Assembly: GCA_045631075.1 (NCBI GenBank)
Contig: JAZQUC010000116.1
Span: 1-20,842, forward strand
Source: Fimenecus sp045631075
Lineage (GTDB): Bacteria; Bacillota; Clostridia; Oscillospirales; Acutalibacteraceae
Length of the DNA stretch: 20,842 nt
Direction of reading: 5' to 3'
How positions within the stretch are numbered: the first letter of the stretch is position 1; every line of letters starts with the position of its first letter. A program made the translations under genes and the position numbers. Positions 7,760-14,915 of this stretch are shown here, in pieces. The notes under the pieces were generated by a model that saw nothing but the letters and a program-made list of their open reading frames with translations, did no database searches and was not told where the DNA came from.

Positions 7760-9394
7760 TTATGCCTTTTTCTTTGTAACAGCCTTGATAACAAGAAGAG
7801 TTACAACAAGAAGAGCAGCAGATACTGGAAGTACAACGAGTGCATTTGGAACGAAACCTGCAAGCAAGTAACCTACAAATGAAACACCTGCAACTGTCAA
7901 TGCGTAAGGTAACTGTGTTGAAACGTGGTTAACGTGGTCACACTGTCCACCTGTTGAAGCCATAATTGTTGTATCTGAGATTGGTGAGCAGTGGTCACCA
8001 CAAACAGCACCAGCAAGGCAAGCTGCGATACATACAACAAGTGATGGGTCTGTTGTTGCGAAAAGAGGAACGATAATTGGAATAAGAATACCGAATGTAC
8101 CCCATGATGTACCTGTAGCAAAAGCAAGAAGCAAGCCAACAAGGAAAAGAATTGCAGGTAAGAAGTATGCAAGTTTACCAGCTGTTGCATCAACAAGACT
8201 TTCAACGAATACGTCTGCACCAAGATTGTTAGTCATAGCACTAAGTGTCCATGCGAATGTAAGGATAAGGATAGCAGGAACCATTGCCTTAAAGCCTTCA
8301 GGGATTGCTTCCATACAATCTTTGAATGAAAGTACTCTTCTAATCATAAAGTAAACAATATTTACTACAAGAGCAATAATTGAACCAAGTGCAAGGCCAT
8401 AAGCAGCATCACAGTTTGCAAATGCGTTAATGAAGCTTTCACCTGAGAAGAAACCACCTGTATAAACCATACCAATAATACAAAGAGCAATGAGAATTAC
8501 AACTGGAAGAACAAGGTCGATAACCTTGCCTCTTGATGAAACTGGTGTTTCGTCAACATTTGCATAAGGTCTTGCTTCTGTTGTGTAAAGGTCACCATTT
8601 TTTGCGTTCTCTTCGTGCTTTCTCATTGGGCCAAAGTCAATGTCAAGTGCTGAAATCATAACAACCATTAAGATTGTAAGCAAAGCATAAAGGTTAAATG
8701 GAATTGTCTTAATAAAGAGTTCAAGACCATCTGTACCTTCAACAACGCCACTAACTGCTGCTGCCCAAGAAGAAATTGGAGCAATAATACAAATTGGTGC
8801 AGCAGTAGCATCAATAATGTATGAAAGCTTTGCACGAGAAATCTTATGTGAATCTGTTACAGGGCGCATAACGCTACCAACTGTAAGACAGTTGAAATAG
8901 TCATCAACGAAAATCAAAGCACCAAGACCAAAACTAGCAAGCATAGCGCCTTTTCTTGATTTAATCTTATTCTTTGCCCATTCACCATAAGCACGGCTAC
9001 CGCCTGCTTTGTTCATAAGCACAACGATAACACCAAGTACAACAAGGAAAATGATAATACCCATGTTCCAAGTATCAGCAAGCTTGCCGATAAAACCATC
9101 TGTCATAATTGTGTTAAACATTGTTTCAAAACTGAAACCATCGTTGCTGAATGCGTAAAGTCCGCCACCCACAAGAATACCAACAAAAAGTGAAGAATAA
9201 ACTTCCTTTGTGATAAGAGCAAGTGCGATAGCAATCACTGGTGGAAGAAGTGAGAAAATTGTTGAATAAAATCTGCTTGTATATTCAACTGCTTCACCGT
9301 CACCGCTAGCAAAAGCAACTACTGACATTGACATAACGAGAATGATAGCAACAACCATTATAGCCAATGTTTTAAAACTGAATTTGCCTTTCAT
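7760..9394 (-). CDS. nhaC: NhaC-family Na+/H+ antiporter
   Basis: A 544-residue polytopic membrane protein of the NhaC family, which exchanges sodium for protons; some members exchange organic substrates instead. It has a signal-like hydrophobic N-terminus (about 8-30, ending AFAS), a short polar stretch, then the family start SLLPPVIAIALALITKEVYSSLFVG. The core shows FVDDYFNCLTVGSVMRPVTD..KISRAKLSYIIDATAAPICIIAPISSW, the most conserved part of the family. The C-terminal half has FATGTSWGTFGILIPI and CGDHCSPISDTTIMAS, the mirrored conserved motifs of the second repeat. AAGGAGATG precedes the start. It has its own promoter and terminator, so it is monocistronic. The symbol is family-level; transported ions or substrates are not proven by sequence. 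Confidence 0.88.
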   Translation of the reverse strand: MKGKFSFKTLAIMVVAIILVMSMSVVAFASGDGEAVEYTSRFYSTIFSLLPPVIAIALALITKEVYSSLFVGILVGGGLYAFSNDGFSFETMFNTIMTDGFIGKLADTWNMGIIIFLVVLGVIVVLMNKAGGSRAYGEWAKNKIKSRKGAMLASFGLGALIFVDDYFNCLTVGSVMRPVTDSHKISRAKLSYIIDATAAPICIIAPISSWAAAVSGVVEGTDGLELFIKTIPFNLYALLTILMVVMISALDIDFGPMRKHEENAKNGDLYTTEARPYANVDETPVSSRGKVIDLVLPVVILIALCIIGMVYTGGFFSGESFINAFANCDAAYGLALGSIIALVVNIVYFMIRRVLSFKDCMEAIPEGFKAMVPAILILTFAWTLSAMTNNLGADVFVESLVDATAGKLAYFLPAILFLVGLLLAFATGTSWGTFGILIPIIVPLFATTDPSLVVCIAACLAGAVCGDHCSPISDTTIMASTGGQCDHVNHVSTQLPYALTVAGVSFVGYLLAGFVPNALVVLPVSAALLVVTLLVIKAVTKKKA

Positions 9395-9412
9395 TTTTAC
9401 ATCTCCTTTTTT

Positions 9413-9439
9413 GTATACAGTATTAGAAACACAGTATAC
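9413..9439. promoter_or_regulatory. Twin GTATAC palindromes in the nhaC leader (possible operator)
   Basis: GTATAC occurs at 9413-9418 and 9434-9439, exactly 21 bp apart (two helical turns), between the predicted nhaC -10 and its ribosome binding site. The copies are embedded in a longer repeat of ACAGTAT. This geometry suits a dimeric repressor, but no known regulator is matched. Confidence 0.35.
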
Positions 9440-9454
9440 TATAAATACATAGAA

Positions 9455-9483
9455 AAGATACCATAAATAAGCCTTTTTGTCAA
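9455..9483 (-). promoter_or_regulatory. Putative sigma-A promoter of the nhaC-like gene
   Basis: On the minus strand, TTGACA (9483-9478), a 17-bp spacer, then TATCTT (9460-9455). The perfect -35 and ideal spacing support it. An inverted repeat AATGA-N5-TCATT (9482-9496) touches the -35 and could be a regulatory site shared with the divergent flavoprotein gene. Confidence 0.65.
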
Positions 9484-9568
9484 TGAATAAATCATTTTGT
9501 CGAAGGTAAATAATGAATTTACAAAACCATATTTTTATGATAATATAATATAAAGGAGATGTTATAAA

Positions 9569-10177
9569 ATGATAAGAAATGAAGCTATGTTTAAACTCAG
9601 TTATGGGTTGTTTATTTTAACTGCAACAGAAAATGGAAAAGACAATGGTTGTATTATAAATACTGCAACACAAGTAACAGATAATCCTAAAAAAATTACA
9701 ATTGCTGTAAATAAAAACAACTACACTTGCGGAATGATTGAACGAACAAAAAAATTTACTGTATCTGTGCTTGCACAGGATGTTACATTTGACATGATTA
9801 AACGATTTGGTTTTGCAAGCGGTAAGGACACTGATAAATTCACAGGATATAACGACCATTACAGAACAGAAAATGGTACTTTCTTTATATGTGAAGGAAC
9901 AAACGGTTATATTTCCTGTACTGTTCTTGAAATGATTGATTGTGGTTCACATATTTTATTTATTTCTGAAGTAACAGAAGCTGAAACATTATCCGATGTT
10001 CCATCAGTAACATATCAATACTATTTTGACAATATCAAGCCAAAGCCTGAAGCACAAAAGAAAAAGGGTTATGTTTGTAAAATCTGTGGGTATATCTATG
10101 AAGGTGATGAATTACCAGAAGATTTTGTATGTCCACTTTGTAAACATGGTGTAGATGATTTTGAACCTATAAAGTAA
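9569..10177 (+). CDS. Flavin reductase-rubredoxin fusion (Hrb-type high-molecular-weight rubredoxin)
   Basis: A 202-residue two-domain redox protein. Residues 1 to about 150 are a flavin-reductase-like FMN-binding domain (KLSYGLFILTATENGKDNGCIINTATQVT..., with ..FTVSVLAQDV and SHILFISEVTEAE). Residues 167-201 are a short rubredoxin with an iron site formed by C170 and C173 (CKIC) and C188 and C191 (CPLC), plus the usual GYIYEGDELPEDF. The same domain order is known from anaerobe Hrb/NADH:rubredoxin oxidoreductases, which pass electrons from NAD(P)H to flavodiiron proteins that reduce O2 or NO. No flavodiiron gene is in this window, so the partner is inferred. AAGGAG lies about 10 bases before the ATG. 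TATAAT (9544-9549) and TATGAT (9536-9541) are candidate -10 boxes, but no convincing -35 was found. Confidence 0.88.
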   Translation: MIRNEAMFKLSYGLFILTATENGKDNGCIINTATQVTDNPKKITIAVNKNNYTCGMIERTKKFTVSVLAQDVTFDMIKRFGFASGKDTDKFTGYNDHYRTENGTFFICEGTNGYISCTVLEMIDCGSHILFISEVTEAETLSDVPSVTYQYYFDNIKPKPEAQKKKGYVCKICGYIYEGDELPEDFVCPLCKHGVDDFEPIK

Positions 10178-10188
10178 GTAATTAAGAG

Positions 10189-10217
10189 AAACGAGGTAGC
10201 ATATAGCTACCTCGTTT
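10189..10217. terminator. Shared terminator hairpin between convergent genes
   Basis: Perfect 12-bp stem AAACGAGGTAGC (10189-10200) and GCTACCTCGTTT (10206-10217) with a 5-base loop. It lies between the flavoprotein gene (plus) and the cohesin gene (minus). The T-rich side is best for the plus strand. Confidence 0.85.
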
Positions 10218-10222
10218 AATAT

Positions 10223-10933
10223 TTATTTTCTTTTCTTTTTTACTGTAACAGCTATTCCAAAACAAATAAATGCAACACCAACTAATGCAAGAACAACTAC
10301 AAGAGTGTTGTCTTTATTATCTTCATCATTACTGCTATTATCTATAGACTCGTTTATAGTACTTGACTCTGTTTCTGAAGGTTCTTCTGTTAAAACCTCT
10401 GTACTTTCTGTTTCAGATTCATTTGTTGATTCTGTTGGCATTTCATTCAATATTGTTATGGAAGAATTACGAACAGTATATGGTATTTTTTCAAGACTGT
10501 CTGAAACAAAGTCAGCAGAACTTGGAATAGTAATTTTCAAATCCGTTTTGTCTTTTGCGGATTCAAGAACCTTGAATGTTACTGAAAACAAAATACCTTC
10601 TGAAGTGATACTTGAATCAGCTGCCATATATGCAAATCTTACATAAGAATTATCTTTATTTATATTACGAATACTGATAGTTGCATTTGTATCAAGTATT
10701 GCACCTTCTTTTGCAGAGACAAACTCTAATTTACTATTATCATAATTGATATCAATAACAGCACCACTAATTTTTGAATTATCACTTACAAATAAATTAA
10801 CAGTAAATTCATCACCTGCATACACGGTTTCATTTTGCAAAGAAAGAGTAACTGTGTCCGTTGCAAAACAAATTATAGACAATGATGCAAGAATAATTAT
10901 GCTTGAAATTATAATTGAAAAGATTTTTTTCAT
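10223..10933 (-). CDS. Membrane-anchored cohesin-domain surface protein
   Basis: A 236-residue secreted protein. It has a signal peptide (MKKIFSIIIS..., probable cleavage after ICFA at about 24), then one cohesin-like domain (about 27-160) with AGDEFTVNLFVSDNSKISGAVIDINYD..KLEFVSAKEG, ITSEGILFSVTFKVLE and a final SSITI strand. A Ser/Thr/Glu/Asn-rich linker (about 163-208) follows, then a C-terminal transmembrane helix (about 210-231) and a KKKRK stop-transfer tail. Cohesins bind dockerin modules; in cellulosome bacteria they hold enzymes, but many lone cohesins have unknown partners. There is no LPxTG motif, so anchoring would be by the helix. The open frame extends 15 codons upstream to 10978. 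The start at 10933 is chosen because GGTGAT lies just upstream and the signal peptide begins there. No dockerin protein is seen nearby. Confidence 0.8.
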   Translation of the reverse strand: MKKIFSIIISSIIILASLSIICFATDTVTLSLQNETVYAGDEFTVNLFVSDNSKISGAVIDINYDNSKLEFVSAKEGAILDTNATISIRNINKDNSYVRFAYMAADSSITSEGILFSVTFKVLESAKDKTDLKITIPSSADFVSDSLEKIPYTVRNSSITILNEMPTESTNESETESTEVLTEEPSETESSTINESIDNSSNDEDNKDNTLVVVLALVGVAFICFGIAVTVKKKRK

Positions 10934-10949
10934 ATTTATCACCAAGAAC

Positions 10950-10978
10950 ATATTAACATAAATATTATTTAAATACAA
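10950..10978 (-). promoter_or_regulatory. Putative promoter of the cohesin gene
   Basis: On the minus strand, TTGTAT (10978-10973), a 17-bp spacer, then an extended TGT-TAATAT (-10 at 10955-10950). It sits immediately after the terminator of the upstream ABC operon, consistent with separate transcription. Confidence 0.45.
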
Positions 10979-11006
10979 GAAAAATCCTCCGCAAAAACGG
11001 AGGATT
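10976..11006 (-). terminator. Intrinsic terminator of the polar amino acid ABC operon
   Basis: Read on the minus strand, AATCCTCCG (11006-10998) and CGGAGGATT (10991-10983) form a 9-bp stem with a 6-base loop, followed by TTTTCTT. It lies 5 bases after the ATPase stop codon. Confidence 0.88.
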
Positions 11007-11010
11007 AAAT

Positions 11011-11784
11011 TTAATCTTTTAACGAAGAACTTAAAAACTCTTTAAGTCTTTCACTCTTTGGATTTTCAAAAAGTTCTGTTGGAGTACCCTCTTCTTCAAT
11101 AATACCATCAGCCATAAAAATTACTTTATCAGATACATTCTTCGCAAAGTTCATTTCATGAGTAACGATAATCATTGTTGTATTACCGTCACGAAGCTCA
11201 CGGATAACACGGAGAACTTCACCTGTAAGTTCAGGGTCAAGGGCACTTGTAGGCTCATCAAAGCAAAGAATTTTAGGTGACAACATTAATGCTCTTGCAA
11301 TTGCAACTCGTTGTTGCTGACCACCTGAAAGCTGACAAGGATATGCATCAACCTTGTCTTCAAGACCCACTCTTTTAAGCAAATCTAATGCTCTTTGATT
11401 GATTTCTTTGATTTTTTCTTTATCTTTTTTCTTAACACCTTCAAGCAACTCAACAGCAAGGGTAAGGTTTTTTAAAATACTATACTGTGGGAAAAGGTTG
11501 AATGATTGGAACACAAGACCAAAATTCAATCTTTTCTGACGAAGAGACGCATCGTTTTGTTTATCATGTAATGCAAAGTCAACAAGCAACTCATCATCAA
11601 CAATAATCTTACCGTTTTCAGCAAATTCAAGAAAGTTAAGACATCTCAACAGTGTTGTTTTGCCACTACCAGACGAACCGATAATTGATAAAACTTCGCC
11701 TTTATTAAGTGAAAAACTAATATCCTTCAAAACTTCGACATCATCGAAGCTTTTCTTTATATTTTCTACTTGTAATATAGACAT
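11011..11784 (-). CDS. Polar amino acid ABC transporter ATP-binding protein (GlnQ/HisP type)
   Basis: A 257-residue ATPase of a PAAT-family amino acid importer. Walker A is GSSGSGKTT (36-44), followed by LRCLNFLE, typical of GlnQ/HisP. Later come VFQSFNLFPQYSILKNL (Q-loop), LSGGQQQRVAIARALMLSPKILCFDEPTSALDPEL (signature and Walker B) and VTHEM (switch histidine). It is slightly longer than the usual ~240 residues because of extra residues near 60-80 and a charged KKKDKEKIKE stretch. It is the last gene of a three-gene operon, starting 2 bases after the permease stop. Amino acid specificity cannot be read from the ATPase. Confidence 0.93.
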   Translation of the reverse strand: MSILQVENIKKSFDDVEVLKDISFSLNKGEVLSIIGSSGSGKTTLLRCLNFLEFAENGKIIVDDELLVDFALHDKQNDASLRQKRLNFGLVFQSFNLFPQYSILKNLTLAVELLEGVKKKDKEKIKEINQRALDLLKRVGLEDKVDAYPCQLSGGQQQRVAIARALMLSPKILCFDEPTSALDPELTGEVLRVIRELRDGNTTMIIVTHEMNFAKNVSDKVIFMADGIIEEEGTPTELFENPKSERLKEFLSSSLKD

Positions 11785-11786
11785 AA

Positions 11787-12431
11787 TTAACCTCGATAAT
11801 AATCAAATTTCTTTTCAATATAGTTAAATAACAATGTAAGTCCACCACAGAATGCAAGGAAGAATAATCCTGTGTAGAATAATGGCCATATAAGACCGAA
11901 ATTTGTAAATTCAGTTGCCTTCATAACAATTTCGGAAATAGCTATAACTTTTGCAAGAGAAGTATCCTTAACAAGTGTAATGATTTCATTACTCATTGGC
12001 GGAATTATTCTCTTAATAACCTGCATAAGCACAACCTTAAAGAAAATTTGCGATTTGGTCATACCTAAAACCTGACCTGCTTCATACTGACCCTTAGAAA
12101 TCGACTCAATACCACCTCTGTATATTTCTGAAAAATACGCAGAGTAGTTAATAACAAATGCAATTAAAGCTGCAGTCATTCTTGATTTCATTGGTGTATC
12201 AAATACAAGACCAGGCACATAAAAGACCACAAAAAGCTGGAGCATCAGAGGCGTGCCTCTGATGACCCAGACGAATGTTTTTGTGATGAATTTTATAAGT
12301 TTAAATCTTGACATTGAACCCATTGAAATAACAAGTCCAAGGGGTAATGCAAACAATAACGTTGCACCAAAAAGGTAGCAATTTTGTAAAAAGCCTTCTA
12401 ATAAAATACGGCTAACCTGTACAAAAGACAT
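11787..12431 (-). CDS. Polar amino acid ABC transporter permease (HisM/GlnP type)
   Basis: A 214-residue inner-membrane permease that would form a homodimeric pore with the downstream ATPase. It has about five hydrophobic segments, the RGTPLMLQLFVVFYV motif and the coupling motif YEAGQVLGMTKSQIFFKVVLMQVIKRIIPPMSNEII, and the family's SLAKVIAISEI. ATG at 12431 is chosen over a TTG one codon earlier because AGGAG (12444-12440) is 8 bases away. It sits between the binding protein and the ATPase with short gaps (16 and 2 bases). The sequence is canonical, in contrast to the permuted binding protein it would work with. Confidence 0.93.
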   Translation of the reverse strand: MSFVQVSRILLEGFLQNCYLFGATLLFALPLGLVISMGSMSRFKLIKFITKTFVWVIRGTPLMLQLFVVFYVPGLVFDTPMKSRMTAALIAFVINYSAYFSEIYRGGIESISKGQYEAGQVLGMTKSQIFFKVVLMQVIKRIIPPMSNEIITLVKDTSLAKVIAISEIVMKATEFTNFGLIWPLFYTGLFFLAFCGGLTLLFNYIEKKFDYYRG

Positions 12432-12447
12432 CAATTAAACTCCTAAA

Positions 12448-13245
12448 TTAGTCAGCCTTAACAACAACTGCCTGTTTATTTTCCATATAAGGAATTGAAA
12501 TCTGCATATTTTCTTCTCTTTCAGGTGTGATTGTCATACCATTCCAGATACAGTCAATATTTTTACTTGCAAGTTCAGTTTCTTTTGAGTTCCAATCGAT
12601 AATCTGGAATTTAACTGTAACACCAAGTTTTTCACAAACTGCTTTTGCAAATTCTGTTTCAAAACCAATGAGTTCACCATTTTCATTATTGTAATTCATT
12701 GGAGCAAAGAGTGTGATACCAACAATAAGTTCACCCTTCTTCTGAATGTATTCCCAGTCAGATTCTTCTGCAGTTACTTCTTCGAATGTGCTATCACCAA
12801 GAAGAAGGTCCTGAAGCTTATATGTCTTCGCAATCTTATCAAGAGTACCGTCAGCTTTAAGTTCGTTAATAGCTTTATTTACATAGTTAACTGCATCTGA
12901 ACCCTTTCTGAAAGCAATACCATATTCTTCTGGTGCAAATGAAACATCTTCAAGAACCTTAAGGTCAGCATAGTCTGTTCCTTCACCAATTGAACCGATT
13001 GACATAACATAGTCAATAACTGCCATATCAGCAGTACCAGCTTTAACTTCCATAAGTGCTTTTGCCTGAGAGTCAACAGGTGTCTTTGTGAAATCAGCAA
13101 AATACTTGTCAGAATTCATAACCTCTTCACCTGCTGAACCAGCTTCAGCAACAACAACCTTTGCATCATTACCACCACATGCTGAGAAGCAAAGAGCAAC
13201 CATAAGCACTGCCATAAGGACAGCAAATAATTTTTTCATTTTCAT
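12448..13245 (-). CDS. Amino acid ABC transporter substrate-binding lipoprotein with circularly permuted SBP_bac_3 fold
   Basis: A 265-residue extracellular receptor for the adjacent PAAT importer. Its signal peptide ends in lipobox FSAC (lipidated C23). The rest belongs to SBP_bac_3 but in reversed order. Residues 29-150 (VVVAEAGSAGEE, GTADMAVIDYVMSIGSIGEG, EEYGIAFRKGSDAVNYVNKA, LKADGTLDKIAKTY) match the usual C-terminal half. Residues 161-265 (YIQKKGELIVGITLF, ENGELIGFETEFAKAVCEKLG, WNGMTITPEREENM, IPYMENKQAVVVKAD) match the usual N-terminal half. The expected ligand arginine (R243 in TPER) therefore follows the ligand aspartate (D78 in AVIDY) instead of preceding it. The frame is intact, with AAGGAG, a good promoter, and permease and ATPase downstream, so it looks like a working gene. 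Length is close to a normal single-domain receptor, so this is a permutation rather than a duplication. Ligand unknown. Confidence 0.88.
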   Translation of the reverse strand: MKMKKLFAVLMAVLMVALCFSACGGNDAKVVVAEAGSAGEEVMNSDKYFADFTKTPVDSQAKALMEVKAGTADMAVIDYVMSIGSIGEGTDYADLKVLEDVSFAPEEYGIAFRKGSDAVNYVNKAINELKADGTLDKIAKTYKLQDLLLGDSTFEEVTAEESDWEYIQKKGELIVGITLFAPMNYNNENGELIGFETEFAKAVCEKLGVTVKFQIIDWNSKETELASKNIDCIWNGMTITPEREENMQISIPYMENKQAVVVKAD

Positions 13246-13284
13246 AATAATAACTCCTTTTTAATATATTAAAGTGTTAATGTA

Positions 13285-13299
13285 ATAGTATAATACTAT
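13285..13299. promoter_or_regulatory. 15-bp palindrome over the ABC operon -10 box (possible operator)
   Basis: ATAGTAT-A-ATACTAT is a perfect inverted repeat with 7-bp arms that fully covers the predicted -10 (13290-13295). A repressor bound here would block the promoter. AT-rich composition makes chance palindromes more likely, so confidence is moderate. Confidence 0.4.
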
Positions 13300-13318
13300 A
13301 ACAAAGTTATTTTGTCAA
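13290..13318 (-). promoter_or_regulatory. Putative sigma-A promoter of the polar amino acid ABC operon
   Basis: On the minus strand, TTGACA (13318-13313), a 17-bp spacer, then TATTAT (13295-13290). A perfect -35 with ideal spacing lies about 30 bases before the AAGGAG ribosome binding site. Confidence 0.7.
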
Positions 13319-13321
13319 TGT

Positions 13322-13849
13322 TTATTCAATTTCATTAAGGAGTTTTTTAAATAAAACCTCTGCTTTTTCACATTCTTTTTGTGTTTCTTTTGATTTTTTG
13401 AAAACCAAAATTGAAGACAATGCAATTATAATACTCATACCCATTGTTGTAATTTTTTGCATAGCACCATTTTTATAAAGATAAAAAAGATAAGCAATAA
13501 TCGCGCATACAGCAACAACATATACAAGTCTTATAAGCGGATCAAAAAGTCTATCATAAACCATTGCATACTCAACATAAGAGCCATTATTATCTTCACC
13601 GATATCAACAAGATAATGAAATCTGTCAAATGTCTGAGGTTGAAGCTGATTATTACGAGTATATATGTATTTTACCTTATACATTTTATCAAGTTTGTCA
13701 TACTTGCCAAATATTCCTGTCATATCATCTTCAGCAGTCGGTGTTTTAAACGCCGAATTTAACTTTTCGCGAATTTCAACAGTTGACATAGCAACATAAA
13801 TTTTTTCAGGTGCTTTTAACACCTTATAATGAATTTTATTTATTTCCAT
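13322..13849 (-). CDS. Unrecognised membrane protein with two C-terminal transmembrane segments
   Basis: A 175-residue protein I do not recognise. Residues 1 to about 100 are polar (MEINKIHYKVLKAPEKIYV..., then ..VKYIYTRNNQLQPQTFDRFHYLVDIGEDNNGSYVEYAMVYD). The pattern of short alternating strands could suit a small alpha/beta cytoplasmic domain, but no motif is identifiable. Two hydrophobic segments follow (about 106-126, LVYVVAVCAIIAYLFYLY, and 135-151, MGMSIIIALSSILVF), then a charged helix (KKSKETQKECEKAEVLFKKLLNEIE). The open frame extends to 13894; the start at 13849 is chosen because AAGGTGAT is correctly placed before it. It ends just upstream of the ABC operon promoter. Translated as a single intact frame on the same strand as its neighbours, it is likely real. 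Confidence 0.7.
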   Translation of the reverse strand: MEINKIHYKVLKAPEKIYVAMSTVEIREKLNSAFKTPTAEDDMTGIFGKYDKLDKMYKVKYIYTRNNQLQPQTFDRFHYLVDIGEDNNGSYVEYAMVYDRLFDPLIRLVYVVAVCAIIAYLFYLYKNGAMQKITTMGMSIIIALSSILVFKKSKETQKECEKAEVLFKKLLNEIE

Positions 13850-13895
13850 ATTTATCACCTTTGATATTTTATAACAAATGTTAAAAACTTTCAAG

Positions 13896-13924
13896 TTGAA
13901 ATAGTAATTAAGATGTGATATATT
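13896..13924 (+). promoter_or_regulatory. Putative promoter of the pseudouridine synthase-kinase pair
   Basis: TTGAAA (13896-13901), a 17-bp spacer, then an extended TGA-TATATT (-10 at 13919-13924). It lies in the divergent gap with the unrecognised membrane protein. Confidence 0.6.
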
Positions 13925-13950
13925 TAATTGAAATGATTTGAGGTGTAAAA

Positions 13951-14913
13951 ATGAAAAGTTTTACAATAAATAAAAATGATGCTGACCAGCGTCTTGATAA
14001 ATTTATAACTAAAAGTGTTCCACTTCTTCCAAAAACACTTTTGTATAAATACATTCGTATTAAAAGAATAAAGGTAAATGGTAAACGTGCTGAAATTTCA
14101 ACTCGTCTTAATATCGGTGATATTGTTGATATGTATATAAATGATGAGTTTTTTGAAAAAGCACCTGAAAAATATGACTTCCTTAAAGCATCAAAGAATT
14201 TGAATATTATTTACGAAGATGAAAATATTATTCTTTGTGACAAAAAAGTCGGAATACTCTCCCACCCCGACGATAACGAATACATTGACACACTTATCGG
14301 CAGAATAAAACGATATCTTTATGAAAAAGGTGAATACAAGCCTGATGATGAAAATTCATTTGTTCCTTCGCTTGTAAATCGAATTGACCGTAATACAGGT
14401 GGTATTGTTATTGCTGCTAAAAATGCTGAAACACTTCGTATTCTTAACCAAAAAATGAAAGACAGAGAATTACATAAGTTTTATCTTTGTATTGTTCACG
14501 GTTCGATTAAGAATAAAAATGGACTTCTTGAAGGCTATCTTGTAAAAGATGAAAGCAAAAACAAAGTAACTGTTTCAAAAAAGAAAACAGCAGACGCAAA
14601 GGAAATACGCACAAAATATAATGTTATTGATACAATTGATGATTTAAGTCTTGTTGAAGTTGAGCTTTTAACAGGTCGTACACATCAAATCAGAGCACAT
14701 TTCGCTTCAATTGGTCATCCCCTTCTTGGTGATGGTAAATACGGTACAAATGCACAGAACAAAAAATACGGATATAAAAAACAGTTTTTATATTCATATA
14801 AACTTGCATTTGATTTCACAACTGATGCAGGAGTTCTTGAATACTTAAACCATAAAGAATTTTCTGTTGATGATGTTTGGTTTAAAAATGAATTCTATAA
14901 TGAAGGACTATAA
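13951..14913 (+). CDS. RluA-family 23S rRNA-type pseudouridine synthase
   Basis: A 320-residue RNA modification enzyme that isomerises uridine to pseudouridine, probably in 23S rRNA. The N-terminus is an S4-like RNA-binding domain (about 1-65: DADQRLDKFI, LYKYIRIKRIKVNGKRAE..LNIGDIVDMYI). The catalytic domain has the aspartate motif NRIDRNTGGIVIAAKN (catalytic D146), a slight variant of the usual HRLDRxTSG, then KFYLCIVHG and the family end motif LLTGRTHQIRAHFASIGHPLLGDGKYG. GAGGTG lies about 9 bases upstream. Which of RluC/RluD-like sites it modifies cannot be judged, so no symbol is given. It overlaps functionally with nothing else in the window. The next gene starts 2 bases after its stop. 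Confidence 0.9.
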   Translation: MKSFTINKNDADQRLDKFITKSVPLLPKTLLYKYIRIKRIKVNGKRAEISTRLNIGDIVDMYINDEFFEKAPEKYDFLKASKNLNIIYEDENIILCDKKVGILSHPDDNEYIDTLIGRIKRYLYEKGEYKPDDENSFVPSLVNRIDRNTGGIVIAAKNAETLRILNQKMKDRELHKFYLCIVHGSIKNKNGLLEGYLVKDESKNKVTVSKKKTADAKEIRTKYNVIDTIDDLSLVEVELLTGRTHQIRAHFASIGHPLLGDGKYGTNAQNKKYGYKKQFLYSYKLAFDFTTDAGVLEYLNHKEFSVDDVWFKNEFYNEGL

Positions 14914-14915
14914 TT

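Noticed and set aside
12448..13245. Receptor order caused by frameshift, two broken genes or an assembly join
   Set aside because: One continuous frame has its own promoter, ribosome binding site, signal peptide and stop, at normal single-receptor length, with intact operon partners. An assembly error would be unlikely to produce this.
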